A stretch of 12,102 nt of DNA from the NCBI GenBank assembly GCA_031274465.1, contig JAISQC010000183.1, positions 1 through 12,102 on the forward strand, written 5' to 3'. Positions 1 to 6,691 of the stretch are shown here, piece after piece. This DNA is from Synergistaceae bacterium (GTDB lineage Bacteria > Synergistota > Synergistia > Synergistales > Synergistaceae). A model generated the notes under the pieces. It worked only from the letters and a program-made list of their open reading frames with translations. It searched no databases and had not been told where the DNA came from. A program made the position numbers and the translations under genes. The first letter of the stretch is position 1, and each line of letters starts with the position of its first letter.

Positions 1-1731
1 GTGCAATTGCGGCAAGGCGGCAGCTCGTTTGTCGGCCTTTGCCCGTTCCACGCCGAGAAGACCCCGTCATTTCGCGTATCGCGCGACAGGCAGACCTTTC
101 ACTGCTTCGGCTGCGGCAAGGGCGGAGACGTTTTCACGTTCGTCATGGAGATCGAAGGCCTGAATTTTCGCGAGGCTTTGGAATCCCTGGCCGAGAGGGC
201 TGGGGTGAAACTCGACATGGCGCGCGGCGACCGAGGGAAAACCTCCTCGCGGACATCTGGCAAGACGCGGGACGTTTTGGAAGAGGCGGTGAGATTTTTC
301 CGCGAATCGATGTCCGGCCCGGGAGGAGAGGCGGCTAGGGCGTACCTTGACCGCCGCGGCCTGAGCGCCGAGGACGCGGCGCGGTTCGGCTTGGGCTGGT
401 CTCCTCAGTCGTGGGACGCGACGTCGAAACACATGGCGTCCAAGGGTTTCAGCGACGTCGAGATTTTCGAGGCTGGTCTCTCGGTGAAGAGCGAGCGCGG
501 CTCGTATGACCGCTTCAAGGGGAGGGTCATCTTCCCGATACGCGACGACGCCGGCAGAATTGTGGGTTTTGGGGGAAGGCTGATCGACGGCGAAGGCGCC
601 AAATACGTCAACAGCCCCGAGGGGGCGCTCTTCAACAAACGCAAAACCCTGTATCTCATGGATGCCGCCAAACGGTCGATCCGGGAGCGCGGAAGGGCCA
701 TCCTGATGGAAGGGTACATGGATGCCATAAGGGCTCATATGACCGGCTTCACGGAGACTGTGGCCTCGCTTGGGACGTCGCTGACCGAGGAGCAGGCGGC
801 GCTGATAAAGCGTTTCACGGAGCTTTGCTATATTTCGTATGATGCGGACGGCGCCGGGCAGAACGCCTCGATCAGGGGCATGTACGTGCTGGCGCGGCAC
901 GGGGTGGACGTAAGGGTCGTCGCTTTGCAGGAGGGGCTCGACCCAGACGACGCCCTCTCCCGCGAGGGAGGGGTATCCGCGTTCGCGTCGGCGCTGGAAA
1001 AAGCCCTGCCGCTCCCAATGTATCACGTTCGGGCCAGAAAGAAATACCTGAGGGTTCCCGGCAAGAGGAGGGGCGCGCTCTTGGAGATACTTACCGGGCT
1101 GGCGTCGCTGCCGATGCTCGATATCGCCGAATATATACCAGCCATCTCCCGCGAAATCGGGATATTGGAACACGAGCTGCGCGGCGAGATCGATTCGAAG
1201 CGCAGGGAACTGGAGCGAGCCGAACGCAGGTCCGGCATTCGGGAAAATAAAAAATCAGCAATTTCCGCAGAAGGCATTGCGGGCGATTCCGGCGTATATA
1301 TAAATGACGGCGAAAACGCCCACGACAGGAGGTCGCTCGACCTAGAATGCGCGTTTTGCAGCCTGTTGTGGCGCGATGCTGAGTTGCGCTCGCGTTGGAG
1401 CTGCGGGGAATTGATCCCTCTTTTCGCGGACGAGGCCACGTCGGGCATGATAGCGGCGCTCGCCTCGGGCGAACCCCCAGCCGATCTGGAGTCGCGCTGG
1501 CGTTCGATGGGGGAGCGGATGTCGTTCGAGCGTCTGGCCCGGGGGGACGCTGTTCTGGCCGGCGGAGGCCTGGGGCCGGAATTTGCGGACGCGCTCGTCG
1601 AGGCGATCCGGACCAATGCGCTGAAAAGAAGGCTGAAACACCTCGAGCCGCTCAAAATTTCGGGGGAGGCCACTTCGGAGGAGATTGGCGAATATTTCGA
1701 ACTCATGCGAAAATTGAAGGGCAGGGCATGA
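1..1731 (+). CDS. dnaG: DNA primase DnaG, 5'-truncated by the window edge
   Basis: DnaG makes the RNA primers for lagging-strand and restart synthesis, working with the replicative helicase DnaB. The visible 576 residues begin inside the N-terminal CHC2 zinc ribbon. The ligand set C14, H17, C35, C38 is in the CPFH...HCFGCG context. Family N-termini normally carry roughly 25-30 more residues, so the GTG at position 1 is an internal Val codon and the gene starts upstream of the window. The catalytic core follows, with the FGGRLI and YVNSPE motifs near residues 190-210. The TOPRIM part has EGYMD (237-241) and the metal-binding DADGAG (281-286). A charged linker (about 400-440) precedes a C-terminal domain of the DnaB-binding type (about 445-576). 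The stop is at 1729-1731. It is first in an operon with rpoD and an S4-domain gene, the classic dnaG-rpoD neighbourhood. The identification is secure. Confidence 0.97.
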   Translation: MQLRQGGSSFVGLCPFHAEKTPSFRVSRDRQTFHCFGCGKGGDVFTFVMEIEGLNFREALESLAERAGVKLDMARGDRGKTSSRTSGKTRDVLEEAVRFFRESMSGPGGEAARAYLDRRGLSAEDAARFGLGWSPQSWDATSKHMASKGFSDVEIFEAGLSVKSERGSYDRFKGRVIFPIRDDAGRIVGFGGRLIDGEGAKYVNSPEGALFNKRKTLYLMDAAKRSIRERGRAILMEGYMDAIRAHMTGFTETVASLGTSLTEEQAALIKRFTELCYISYDADGAGQNASIRGMYVLARHGVDVRVVALQEGLDPDDALSREGGVSAFASALEKALPLPMYHVRARKKYLRVPGKRRGALLEILTGLASLPMLDIAEYIPAISREIGILEHELRGEIDSKRRELERAERRSGIRENKKSAISAEGIAGDSGVYINDGENAHDRRSLDLECAFCSLLWRDAELRSRWSCGELIPLFADEATSGMIAALASGEPPADLESRWRSMGERMSFERLARGDAVLAGGGLGPEFADALVEAIRTNALKRRLKHLEPLKISGEATSEEIGEYFELMRKLKGRA

Positions 1732-1744
1732 ATGAAACATTCGG

Positions 1745-1752
1745 AAGGAGGA
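1745..1752 (+). promoter_or_regulatory. Strong ribosome binding site that decides the rpoD start
   Basis: AAGGAGGA lies six bases before the ATG at 1759. The upstream in-frame ATG at 1732, one base after the dnaG stop, has no Shine-Dalgarno of its own, and this motif would fall inside its coding sequence. I therefore place the rpoD start at 1759. Confidence 0.85.
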
Positions 1753-1758
1753 GATAGC

Positions 1759-2997
1759 ATGGATGACAGCGAGGATGTCCTGGGCATCATAGGCGAGGAA
1801 ACAGGCGTCGAAAAGCACGACATCGACTTGGGCGAATCGCCGCAGGATATGGAAAAATCAATGGAGCCCCTCGAATCCCCGGACTCGGACGAGCACGTCG
1901 CCGAGATGCCGGTCGAGGAGATTATGGACTACATAGACAGCATCAAGGAGCTGCTCCATAGCGGCAGGGAAAAGGGTTTTGTCACGTACGAGGAGATAGA
2001 GAAGAGGCTTCCCAAGGAGATTCTGTCGCCGGAGATACTCGACAACATATACCTCAACATAATGGAGCTCGGCATAGACGTCGTAGACGAGCCGAAGGAA
2101 AAAGACGAGATAGAAGACGAGACCCTGCCCCTGATTTCCAGCAAGGACGATGCCACGCTGGAGGAGCTGCCGCTGTCCGACCCGGTCCGCATGTACCTGC
2201 GAGAGATAGGGAAGATCGCCCTTTTGACCGCCGACGAGGAGGTGGAGCTGGCAAAGGGCGTCGAGGCCGGTGACCTCATGGCAAAGGCGCACCTAGTCGA
2301 TGCCAATCTGCGCCTCGTGGTGAGCATTGCCAAAAAGTACATCGGGCGGGGGATGCTTTTCCTCGACCTGATACAGGAGGGCAACCTCGGCCTCATCAGG
2401 GCCGTTGAGAAATTCGACTATCAGAAGGGCTTCAAGTTCAGCACCTACGCTACGTGGTGGATACGCCAGGCAATAACGAGGGCCATAGCCGATCAGGCCC
2501 GCACGATACGCATCCCTGTGCACATGGTCGAGACGATAAACAAGCTGATTCGGATATCGCGCCAGCTAGTCCAGCGGCTTGGCCGCGAGCCGACCGCCGA
2601 TGAGATCGCAGCGGAGATGGAGATATCCTCCGACAGGGTCGAGGAGATACAGAGGATCGCCCAAGAGCCGGTATCTTTGGAGACCCCGATAGGCGAGGAG
2701 GAGGACAACCAGCTCGGGGATTTTCTGGAGGACAAGGAGATGCCGAACCCCGAGGAGGTGGCGGCCAGCCTCATACTCCGCGAGCAATTGGAGGAGATGC
2801 TGGCAGACCTCGGCGACAGGGAGCGCGACGTCCTGAGGCTGCGTTTTGGCCTGGATGACGGACACGCCCATACTCTGGAGGACGTAGGGAAGAAATTCGG
2901 GGTGACGAGAGAGCGCATAAGGCAGATAGAGGCCAAGGCATTGCGCAAGCTGCGCCATCCCAGCCGAAGCAGAAGGCTCAAGGATTTTCTCGATTAG
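1759..2997 (+). CDS. rpoD: Primary (housekeeping) sigma factor RpoD/SigA
   Basis: The primary sigma-70 factor directs RNA polymerase to the -35/-10 promoters of growth genes. From ATG 1759 it has 412 residues, the short form without the large insertion between regions 1.2 and 2.1 seen in proteobacteria. A very acidic tail (about 1-50) is followed by a region 1.1-like segment (about 52-108). Region 1.2 has the LSDPVRMYLREIG motif from residue 139. Region 2 contains the -10 recognition and melting helix STYATWWIRQAITRAI (228-242). Region 3 follows (about 250-320). Region 4.2 has the -35-binding helix-turn-helix, with LEDVGKKFGVTRERIRQIE ending at residue 391. It is co-transcribed with dnaG (gap of 27 bases) and the S4 gene (gap of 10 bases). 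The full region 1.1/1.2 set marks it as the primary sigma, not an alternative one. Confidence 0.97.
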   Translation: MDDSEDVLGIIGEETGVEKHDIDLGESPQDMEKSMEPLESPDSDEHVAEMPVEEIMDYIDSIKELLHSGREKGFVTYEEIEKRLPKEILSPEILDNIYLNIMELGIDVVDEPKEKDEIEDETLPLISSKDDATLEELPLSDPVRMYLREIGKIALLTADEEVELAKGVEAGDLMAKAHLVDANLRLVVSIAKKYIGRGMLFLDLIQEGNLGLIRAVEKFDYQKGFKFSTYATWWIRQAITRAIADQARTIRIPVHMVETINKLIRISRQLVQRLGREPTADEIAAEMEISSDRVEEIQRIAQEPVSLETPIGEEEDNQLGDFLEDKEMPNPEEVAASLILREQLEEMLADLGDRERDVLRLRFGLDDGHAHTLEDVGKKFGVTRERIRQIEAKALRKLRHPSRSRRLKDFLD

Positions 2998-3007
2998 GGA
3001 GCGCGAA

Positions 3008-3280
3008 ATGCGGATAGACAGATTTCTCAAGCTCGCGTCTTTAGTGAAGCGCCGCGCCATGGCGCAGGAGATGGTGGAGGTCGGCGCCGTCAGGCTGAAC
3101 GGCAAAACAGTGAAGCCGTCCGCCGACGTCGAGGCCGGCGACGCGATAGAGCTGGCATTCCCGCGCAGGCTGATCGCCGTGGAGGTGCTCACCTCGGACG
3201 AACGGGCGCTGAAGAGAAAGACGGCCGCGTTTCGTATAAACGCCGACAGGCGGCTCGGTGAAGACGAGAAACCGTGGTAA
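3008..3280 (+). CDS. rqcP: S4-domain RNA-binding protein, RqcP/YabO (HslR) family
   Basis: This small 90-residue protein is nearly all S4 RNA-binding fold: RIDRFLK (2-8), KRRAMAQEMV (14-23) and an RLNGK turn (29-33), followed by a PS.DV..GD segment. Length and sequence closely resemble B. subtilis YabO/RqcP. That protein binds obstructed 50S subunits with RqcH and helps add C-terminal alanine tails in ribosome-associated quality control; E. coli HslR (Hsp15) is a larger relative. The AGGGAG ribosome binding site overlaps the rpoD stop codon, so translation is probably coupled to rpoD. It is the last gene of the dnaG-rpoD operon. Family membership is firm. The RqcP role is inferred by similarity, and no rqcH is in view. 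A hairpin spans its stop codon. Confidence 0.8.
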   Translation: MRIDRFLKLASLVKRRAMAQEMVEVGAVRLNGKTVKPSADVEAGDAIELAFPRRLIAVEVLTSDERALKRKTAAFRINADRRLGEDEKPW

Positions 3281-3300
3281 TATTGCCTCAGAACCACGGT
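3271..3300 (+). terminator. Hairpin spanning the S4-gene stop codon, weak terminator candidate
   Basis: ACCGTGGT (3271-3278) and ACCACGGT (3293-3300) form a perfect 8-bp stem with a 14-base loop. The left arm includes the last Trp codon and the first base of the stop. No U-run follows (CTTGAATCT), so it may be a Rho-assisted end, an RNA-stability stem or an attenuating element rather than a classic intrinsic terminator. Confidence 0.45.
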
Positions 3301-3315
3301 CTTGAATCTATAAGT

Positions 3316-3363
3316 TTGGCATTTAATTAAGTAATTCCATAAGTTGGAATTATGTTCTAAAAT
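3316..3363 (+). promoter_or_regulatory. Probable eno promoter region (AT-rich, exact boxes uncertain)
   Basis: The 103-base gap before eno is far more AT-rich than its surroundings. Two readings are possible. One pairs TTGGCA (3316-3321) with CATAAG (3338-3343) across a 16-base spacer. The other uses TAAAAT (3358-3363) as a -10 with only a poor -35 upstream. Either places the start of transcription about 14-35 bases before the ATG. The eno ribosome binding site AGGGGG is at 3368-3373. Confidence 0.45.
3332..3352 (+). promoter_or_regulatory. Perfect palindrome over the eno promoter, likely operator
   Basis: TAATTCCA (3332-3339), a 5-base spacer and TGGAATTA (3345-3352) make a perfect two-fold symmetric site 21 bases long. 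It overlaps every plausible promoter reading for eno. The right half has a near copy 29 bases upstream: ATAAGTTTGGCATT (3310-3323) against ATAAGTTGGAATT (3339-3351), 12 of 14 aligned positions equal. The geometry suits a dimeric repressor or activator. The regulator cannot be named from sequence. Confidence 0.5.
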
Positions 3364-3383
3364 TACTAGGGGGTGTTTTTCAA

Positions 3384-4664
3384 ATGAGTGAAATAGTTGG
3401 AGTCCAAGGGAGAGAGATTCTCGATTCGAGGGGCAACCCGACCGTAGAGGTGGAAATATGGCTCGACTGCGGCATCGTGGAGCGCGCTGCGGTTCCGAGC
3501 GGGGCGTCTACCGGGTCGTTTGAGGCCATAGAGCTGCGCGACGGGGGAGAGAGGTACGGCGGCAAGGGCGTCATGAAGGCCGTCGAAAACGTCAACAACC
3601 TCATAGAGCCGGAATTGCTCGGGCTGGACCCTTCGGACCAGGCTGGGATAGATCGCCTGATGATAGAGCTTGACGGAACCGACAACAAGAGCAAGCTGGG
3701 GGCGAACGCCATATTGGGGGTATCGCTCGCGGTTGCCCGCGCGGCGGCGAAGGACCACGAGCTTCCTCTGTGGTCGTACCTGGGAGGCCTTGGCCCGTAT
3801 CTCCTGCCGACCCCGCTGATGAACGTCGTAAACGGCGGCGCTCATGCGGACAACAACTTGGACTTTCAGGAGTGCATGCTCGTCCCACACGGGGCGTCTT
3901 CGTTCGCCGAGGCCCTTCGCATGGGCGCCGAGACGTATCACGCGCTCAAGAATATCCTGAAAAAATCGGGGCATCCGACGGCGATCGGGGACGAGGGCGG
4001 GTTTGCACCGAACTTCAAGACCAATTCCGAGGCGTTCAAATATCTGGTTGACGCGATAGGCGAGGCCGGATACGAGCCGGGGGCGCAGATAAGCCTCGCC
4101 ATGGACGTGGCCGCGAGCGAGTTCTACAAGGACGGCGTCTACGATCTGGCCGGGGAAGGGCGCAAGCTGAAGGCGGACGAGCTGGCGGGTTATTACGACG
4201 ACATCTGCTCTAAATTCCCAATAGTCAGCATAGAAGACGGGATGTCCGAGGAGGACTGGGATGGCTGGGCGCTCTTGACCAAGCGTCTTGGCGGCAAGAT
4301 ACAGCTCGTGGGCGACGACCTCTTCGTCACGAACCCCGTGCGTTTCGAACGCGGCATCAAAAACGGGGTGGGTAACTCGATTCTGGTCAAACTCAACCAG
4401 ATCGGCAGCCTGACCGAGACGCTCAAGGTCATTCATATGGCGAAGACCTCCGGGTACAGCGCAGTGATATCCCATCGTTCCGGTGAGACCGCCGACGCTT
4501 TCATCGCCGACCTCGCCGTGGCTACTGCCGCAGGTCAGATCAAGACCGGCGCTCTGGCCCGCACCGACAGGGTGGCGAAGTACAATCAGCTCCTCCGCAT
4601 AGAGGAAGCTTTGGGCGAAAGCGCGAAATACGCCGGCATTTCCGGCATTCGCTGCGCGAAATGA
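3384..4664 (+). CDS. eno: Enolase (phosphopyruvate hydratase)
   Basis: Enolase interconverts 2-phosphoglycerate and phosphoenolpyruvate in glycolysis and gluconeogenesis. It is a Mg-dependent cytoplasmic enzyme and in many bacteria also associates with the RNA degradosome. The 426-residue length is standard. The N-terminal domain opens with REILDSRGNPTVEVE and has the mobile SGASTG loop. NGGAHADNNLDFQE provides the substrate-binding His region. GDEGG (202-206) carries the general acid/base glutamate E204. Metal ligands are D241 (AMD), E284 (IEDG) and D311 (GDDLF), and the catalytic lysine is K336 (LVKLNQIGS). The SHRSGET motif is near the C-terminus. Spacing between these residues matches E. 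coli Eno exactly for the last three. The AGGGGG ribosome binding site ends ten bases before the ATG. ridA follows after 22 bases. No key residue is missing. Confidence 0.98.
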   Translation: MSEIVGVQGREILDSRGNPTVEVEIWLDCGIVERAAVPSGASTGSFEAIELRDGGERYGGKGVMKAVENVNNLIEPELLGLDPSDQAGIDRLMIELDGTDNKSKLGANAILGVSLAVARAAAKDHELPLWSYLGGLGPYLLPTPLMNVVNGGAHADNNLDFQECMLVPHGASSFAEALRMGAETYHALKNILKKSGHPTAIGDEGGFAPNFKTNSEAFKYLVDAIGEAGYEPGAQISLAMDVAASEFYKDGVYDLAGEGRKLKADELAGYYDDICSKFPIVSIEDGMSEEDWDGWALLTKRLGGKIQLVGDDLFVTNPVRFERGIKNGVGNSILVKLNQIGSLTETLKVIHMAKTSGYSAVISHRSGETADAFIADLAVATAAGQIKTGALARTDRVAKYNQLLRIEEALGESAKYAGISGIRCAK

Positions 4665-4686
4665 TTTTTCTGTGGAAAGGGCATCG

Positions 4687-5064
4687 ATGAAAAAAACAGT
4701 TTCGGCCAAAAACGCACCATCTGCTATCGGCCCGTACAGCCAGGCGGTATGGGCTGGCGAGTTCCTCTATTGCTCGGGGCAGCTCGGCATCGACCCCGCG
4801 AGCGGCACGCTGGCAGGGCCCGACGTGACGTCGCAGGCTTTGCGGGCGTTGAAGAATATCGCGGCGGTCCTCGAGTCGCAGGAGTTGAGGTTTGCGGATG
4901 TCGTCAAAACGACCGTTTTCCTCACCGACATGGCTAACTTCAAGGAATTCAACGAAGTTTACGGGAGGATATTCGAGTCAGACCCGCCGGCGCGGTCGTG
5001 CGTCGCGGTATCTGCTCTCCCCCTCGGAGGGCTAGTCGAGATCGAAGTCGTAGCCCACAGGTAG
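4687..5064 (+). CDS. ridA: RidA-family enamine/imine deaminase
   Basis: RidA proteins hydrolyse reactive enamine/imine intermediates such as 2-aminoacrylate, released by PLP-dependent dehydratases and lyases, and so protect other PLP enzymes. They are cytoplasmic homotrimers. The 125 residues show the family signatures in order: APSAIGPYSQA near the N-terminus, CSGQLG, DVVKTTVFLTDM, and the active-site PPARS with R103 and VEIE with E120. Keeping that Arg/Glu pair supports a true RidA rather than an inactive paralogue. I start at ATG 4687 because GGAAAGGG (4674-4681) is placed five bases before it. A GTG at 4672 would absorb that site. It sits 22 bases after eno and before a terminator, so it is probably the last gene of an eno-ridA unit. 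Confidence 0.93.
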   Translation: MKKTVSAKNAPSAIGPYSQAVWAGEFLYCSGQLGIDPASGTLAGPDVTSQALRALKNIAAVLESQELRFADVVKTTVFLTDMANFKEFNEVYGRIFESDPPARSCVAVSALPLGGLVEIEVVAHR

Positions 5065-5079
5065 AAAAAAGCAAGCGCG

Positions 5080-5120
5080 CGCCCCTGCCGGGCATATAGG
5101 CAGGGGTGTCTTTCTTTATT
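5080..5120 (+). terminator. Intrinsic terminator after ridA
   Basis: CCCCTGCC (5082-5089) pairs with GGCAGGGG (5099-5106) around a 9-base loop. The stem extends outward by G-U and C-G pairs to 5080/5108. A U-rich tract (TCTTTCTTTA) follows, and an A-run at 5065-5070 precedes. It ends the eno-ridA unit and separates it from the AT-rich ATPase block. Confidence 0.85.
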
Positions 5121-5150
5121 CTCGTCTGCGGTTTGAGGAGGACGCCAAAT

Positions 5151-5219
5151 TTCTATTTTACAAAACGTCAAACTTCTATTTTGCAAAACGACACACTTCT
5201 ATTTTGCAAAATGACAACT
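5151..5219 (+). repeat. Three tandem 23-bp direct repeats (iteron-like)
   Basis: Copies begin at 5151, 5174 and 5197 with an exact period of 23 and no spacer. Copies 2 and 3 share TTCTATTTTGCAAAA, and copy 1 has TTCTATTTTACAAAA. Each copy centres on a 10-base dyad, TTTTGCAAAA (perfectly self-complementary in copies 2 and 3). Copy 3 runs into the -35 region of the ATPase promoter. A period close to two helical turns puts the dyads on nearly the same face of the DNA. Possible roles are an operator array, an iteron-type protein-binding site, or the remnant end of a transposable element. Confidence 0.85.
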
Positions 5220-5231
5220 ATGGCATATAAT
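5204..5231 (+). promoter_or_regulatory. Promoter of the ATPase gene
   Basis: A consensus -10 box TATAAT (5226-5231) has TTGCAA (5204-5209) 16 bases upstream as a 4/6 match to the -35 consensus. That -35 box lies inside repeat copy 3. Transcription would start near 5238, just before the hairpin at 5244-5300, so the hairpin would form the 5' end of the mRNA. Confidence 0.6.
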
Positions 5232-5243
5232 AGCGCTATTGCT

Positions 5244-5300
5244 AAGGAATCGCTGATTCTCATGTGGTCATTTGTAAAGTAGAGAATCAGCGGTTCCCTT
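5244..5300 (+). promoter_or_regulatory. Long leader hairpin ahead of the ATPase ribosome binding site
   Basis: AAGGAATCGCTGATTCTC (5244-5261) pairs with 5282-5300. There are 16 consecutive base pairs (one G-U), one bulged C at 5298 and two further pairs. The 20-base loop (5262-5281) contains a degenerate inverted copy of the upstream 23-bp repeat. The stem ends five bases before the AAGGAG ribosome binding site (5305-5310). There is no good U-run after it, so a leader, insulator or processing element fits better than a terminator. A relic inverted repeat of a mobile element is an alternative. Confidence 0.7.
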
Positions 5301-5316
5301 ATTTAAGGAGTATCGC

Positions 5317-6549
5317 ATGTCTGAATTATATCCCAGGTGGCAAAACGACACGATTGCCAAAGCCCTAAAAACTAGGCGGATTGTTATTGTCTCCGGGCCG
5401 CGCCAATGCGGAAAGACAACGCTCGTCAAAAAAATGATCTCCAGCGATAATACTTATCTGACACTTGACGATGACGCCTTGCTCCAAACAGCCTTGAGCG
5501 ATCCCTTGGGATTTGTCAAACACCATCGAAGGCAGCCAACGGTCATTGATGAGGTGCAAAAAGCCCCAGGGTTGATTACCGCCATCAAAAGAATTGTTGA
5601 TGAAGACAATACGCCTGGTCAATTTTTGCTGACTGGTTCTACGGACATCCGAAAACACCCAGAAATATCAGAAAGCCTGGCTGGGAGAGTGAAAAATATC
5701 GAGTTGCGCCCTTTATCTGTTGGCGAAACCCTCAAAAAGCGCCCATCGTTTTTAGGCAGGGCCTTTGCCGGCGATTGGCAGGGGCAAATTAAGGGGTACG
5801 ATAAAAGAAGAGTGATTGAGCTTGCTTTTAGAGGCGGGTATCCGGAAACCCTGCTTTGGGAAGGGCGGGAGAGAACGAATTGGCATATGGATTATGTCAA
5901 AAGTCTGCTCACCCGTGACCTGAGCGACGTTCTCAATATCAGGAGAAAAGACGCTTTGTCTGAATTATTGAGCGTTCTTGCCGCTTGGTCGAGCAAATAT
6001 CTTGACGCATCTGCAATTTGCGCTAAATTGGGTATCACCAGGCCCACTTTTTCAAGTTATATCAATGCCTTGGAGTCTATATATCTTTTCCAAAAGCTTC
6101 CTGCCTGGGGAAAAACTGACTACGATAAGGTCGGTCGGCGCCACAAATACTTTGCTACCGATACTGGGCTGATGGCTTCGTTGTTGAGCTGGCGGCTTGA
6201 CGATGTTTTGCTGAACCCTGACCGATGTGGGAAAATCATTGAGACGCTTGTTTTCAATGAGCTTTTTTCACAAACCAGCTTGGACTACGAGTATTTGCTT
6301 TACCACTATCGGGATCGGGTTAAAAGGGAAATTGATTTTATCCTGGAAAATCGGGAGGGCGCAATTTTGGGGTTGGAGGTCAAAGCAGGTTCGATGGTCA
6401 GGCAAAGTGACTGCCGCCACCTTAACTGGTTCCGGGATAACCTTGCCAAGGGACGGGCTTTTAGAGGCATAATTTTATATACCGGAGAGAACACCCTTCC
6501 ACTTGGGCAGGACATTTACGCCGTGCCAGTTGCCGCGCTTTGGGGCTAG
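5317..6549 (+). CDS. AAA-family ATPase with C-terminal DUF4143 domain
   Basis: This 410-residue protein belongs to the large AAA_14/DUF4143 family of bacteria and archaea, whose cellular role is not established. An N-terminal P-loop domain has Walker A GPRQCGKTT (27-35), Walker B VIDE with D78/E79, a sensor-like LLTGST (104-109) and ESLAGR (119-124). A middle part includes a winged-helix-like stretch (about 225-260, around ICAKLGITRPTFSSYINALE). The C-terminal DUF4143 region has REIDF (D340) and LEVKAG (E354, K356), arranged like a PD-(D/E)XK nuclease core. There is no signal peptide or membrane segment. The start is fixed by AAGGAG six bases before the ATG. Spot counts give about 42-50% GC, below its neighbours, and it sits alone between terminator-bounded housekeeping genes. 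Acquisition by transfer is likely (inference). Family call is strong; function is unknown. Confidence 0.88.
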   Translation: MSELYPRWQNDTIAKALKTRRIVIVSGPRQCGKTTLVKKMISSDNTYLTLDDDALLQTALSDPLGFVKHHRRQPTVIDEVQKAPGLITAIKRIVDEDNTPGQFLLTGSTDIRKHPEISESLAGRVKNIELRPLSVGETLKKRPSFLGRAFAGDWQGQIKGYDKRRVIELAFRGGYPETLLWEGRERTNWHMDYVKSLLTRDLSDVLNIRRKDALSELLSVLAAWSSKYLDASAICAKLGITRPTFSSYINALESIYLFQKLPAWGKTDYDKVGRRHKYFATDTGLMASLLSWRLDDVLLNPDRCGKIIETLVFNELFSQTSLDYEYLLYHYRDRVKREIDFILENREGAILGLEVKAGSMVRQSDCRHLNWFRDNLAKGRAFRGIILYTGENTLPLGQDIYAVPVAALWG

Positions 6550-6691
6550 AGAGCCAAAATTCCGTCGCGTCATTAATATGGCTCATTCCGCTTCCTGTTT
6601 GTCGATCTTTATTGGTTTATCAGGGCACGATAACCGTTGCTAAGTCGCACTCTTATGGGCGCGAATTATTTTTGGCGTGATCGCGCAGTGC

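Noticed and set aside
1..3. GTG at the first base as the dnaG start codon
   Set aside because: Translation begins only about 13 residues before the zinc-ribbon CPFH. Family members carry roughly 25-30 more residues, so the gene is simply cut by the window edge.
67..1173. Long open frame on the minus strand opposite dnaG (and similar ones opposite rpoD, eno and secDF)
   Set aside because: These are shadows of GC-rich coding sequence: no family motifs, and the opposite strand encodes a clear conserved protein.
1732..1758. ATG at 1732 as the rpoD start
   Set aside because: It has no ribosome binding site of its own and would bury a near-perfect AAGGAGGA that is ideally spaced for ATG 1759.
4672..4686. 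GTG at 4672 as the ridA start
   Set aside because: The ribosome binding site GGAAAGGG overlaps it and fits ATG 4687. RidA proteins begin near that residue.
5151..5219. CRISPR array
   Set aside because: The copies are head to tail without unique spacers, and there are no cas genes.
5151..5300. Terminus of an IS21-type element (multiple end repeats, TG...CA ends)
   Set aside because: The repeats look similar in style, but no transposase gene or helper ATPase istB is present and the orientation would place the element over ridA. Kept only as a possible relic.
6550..6691. A terminator or small RNA gene after the ATPase gene
   Set aside because: Only a 6-bp inverted repeat with a 22-base loop and no U-run was found, and nothing resembles a tRNA or a known RNA.
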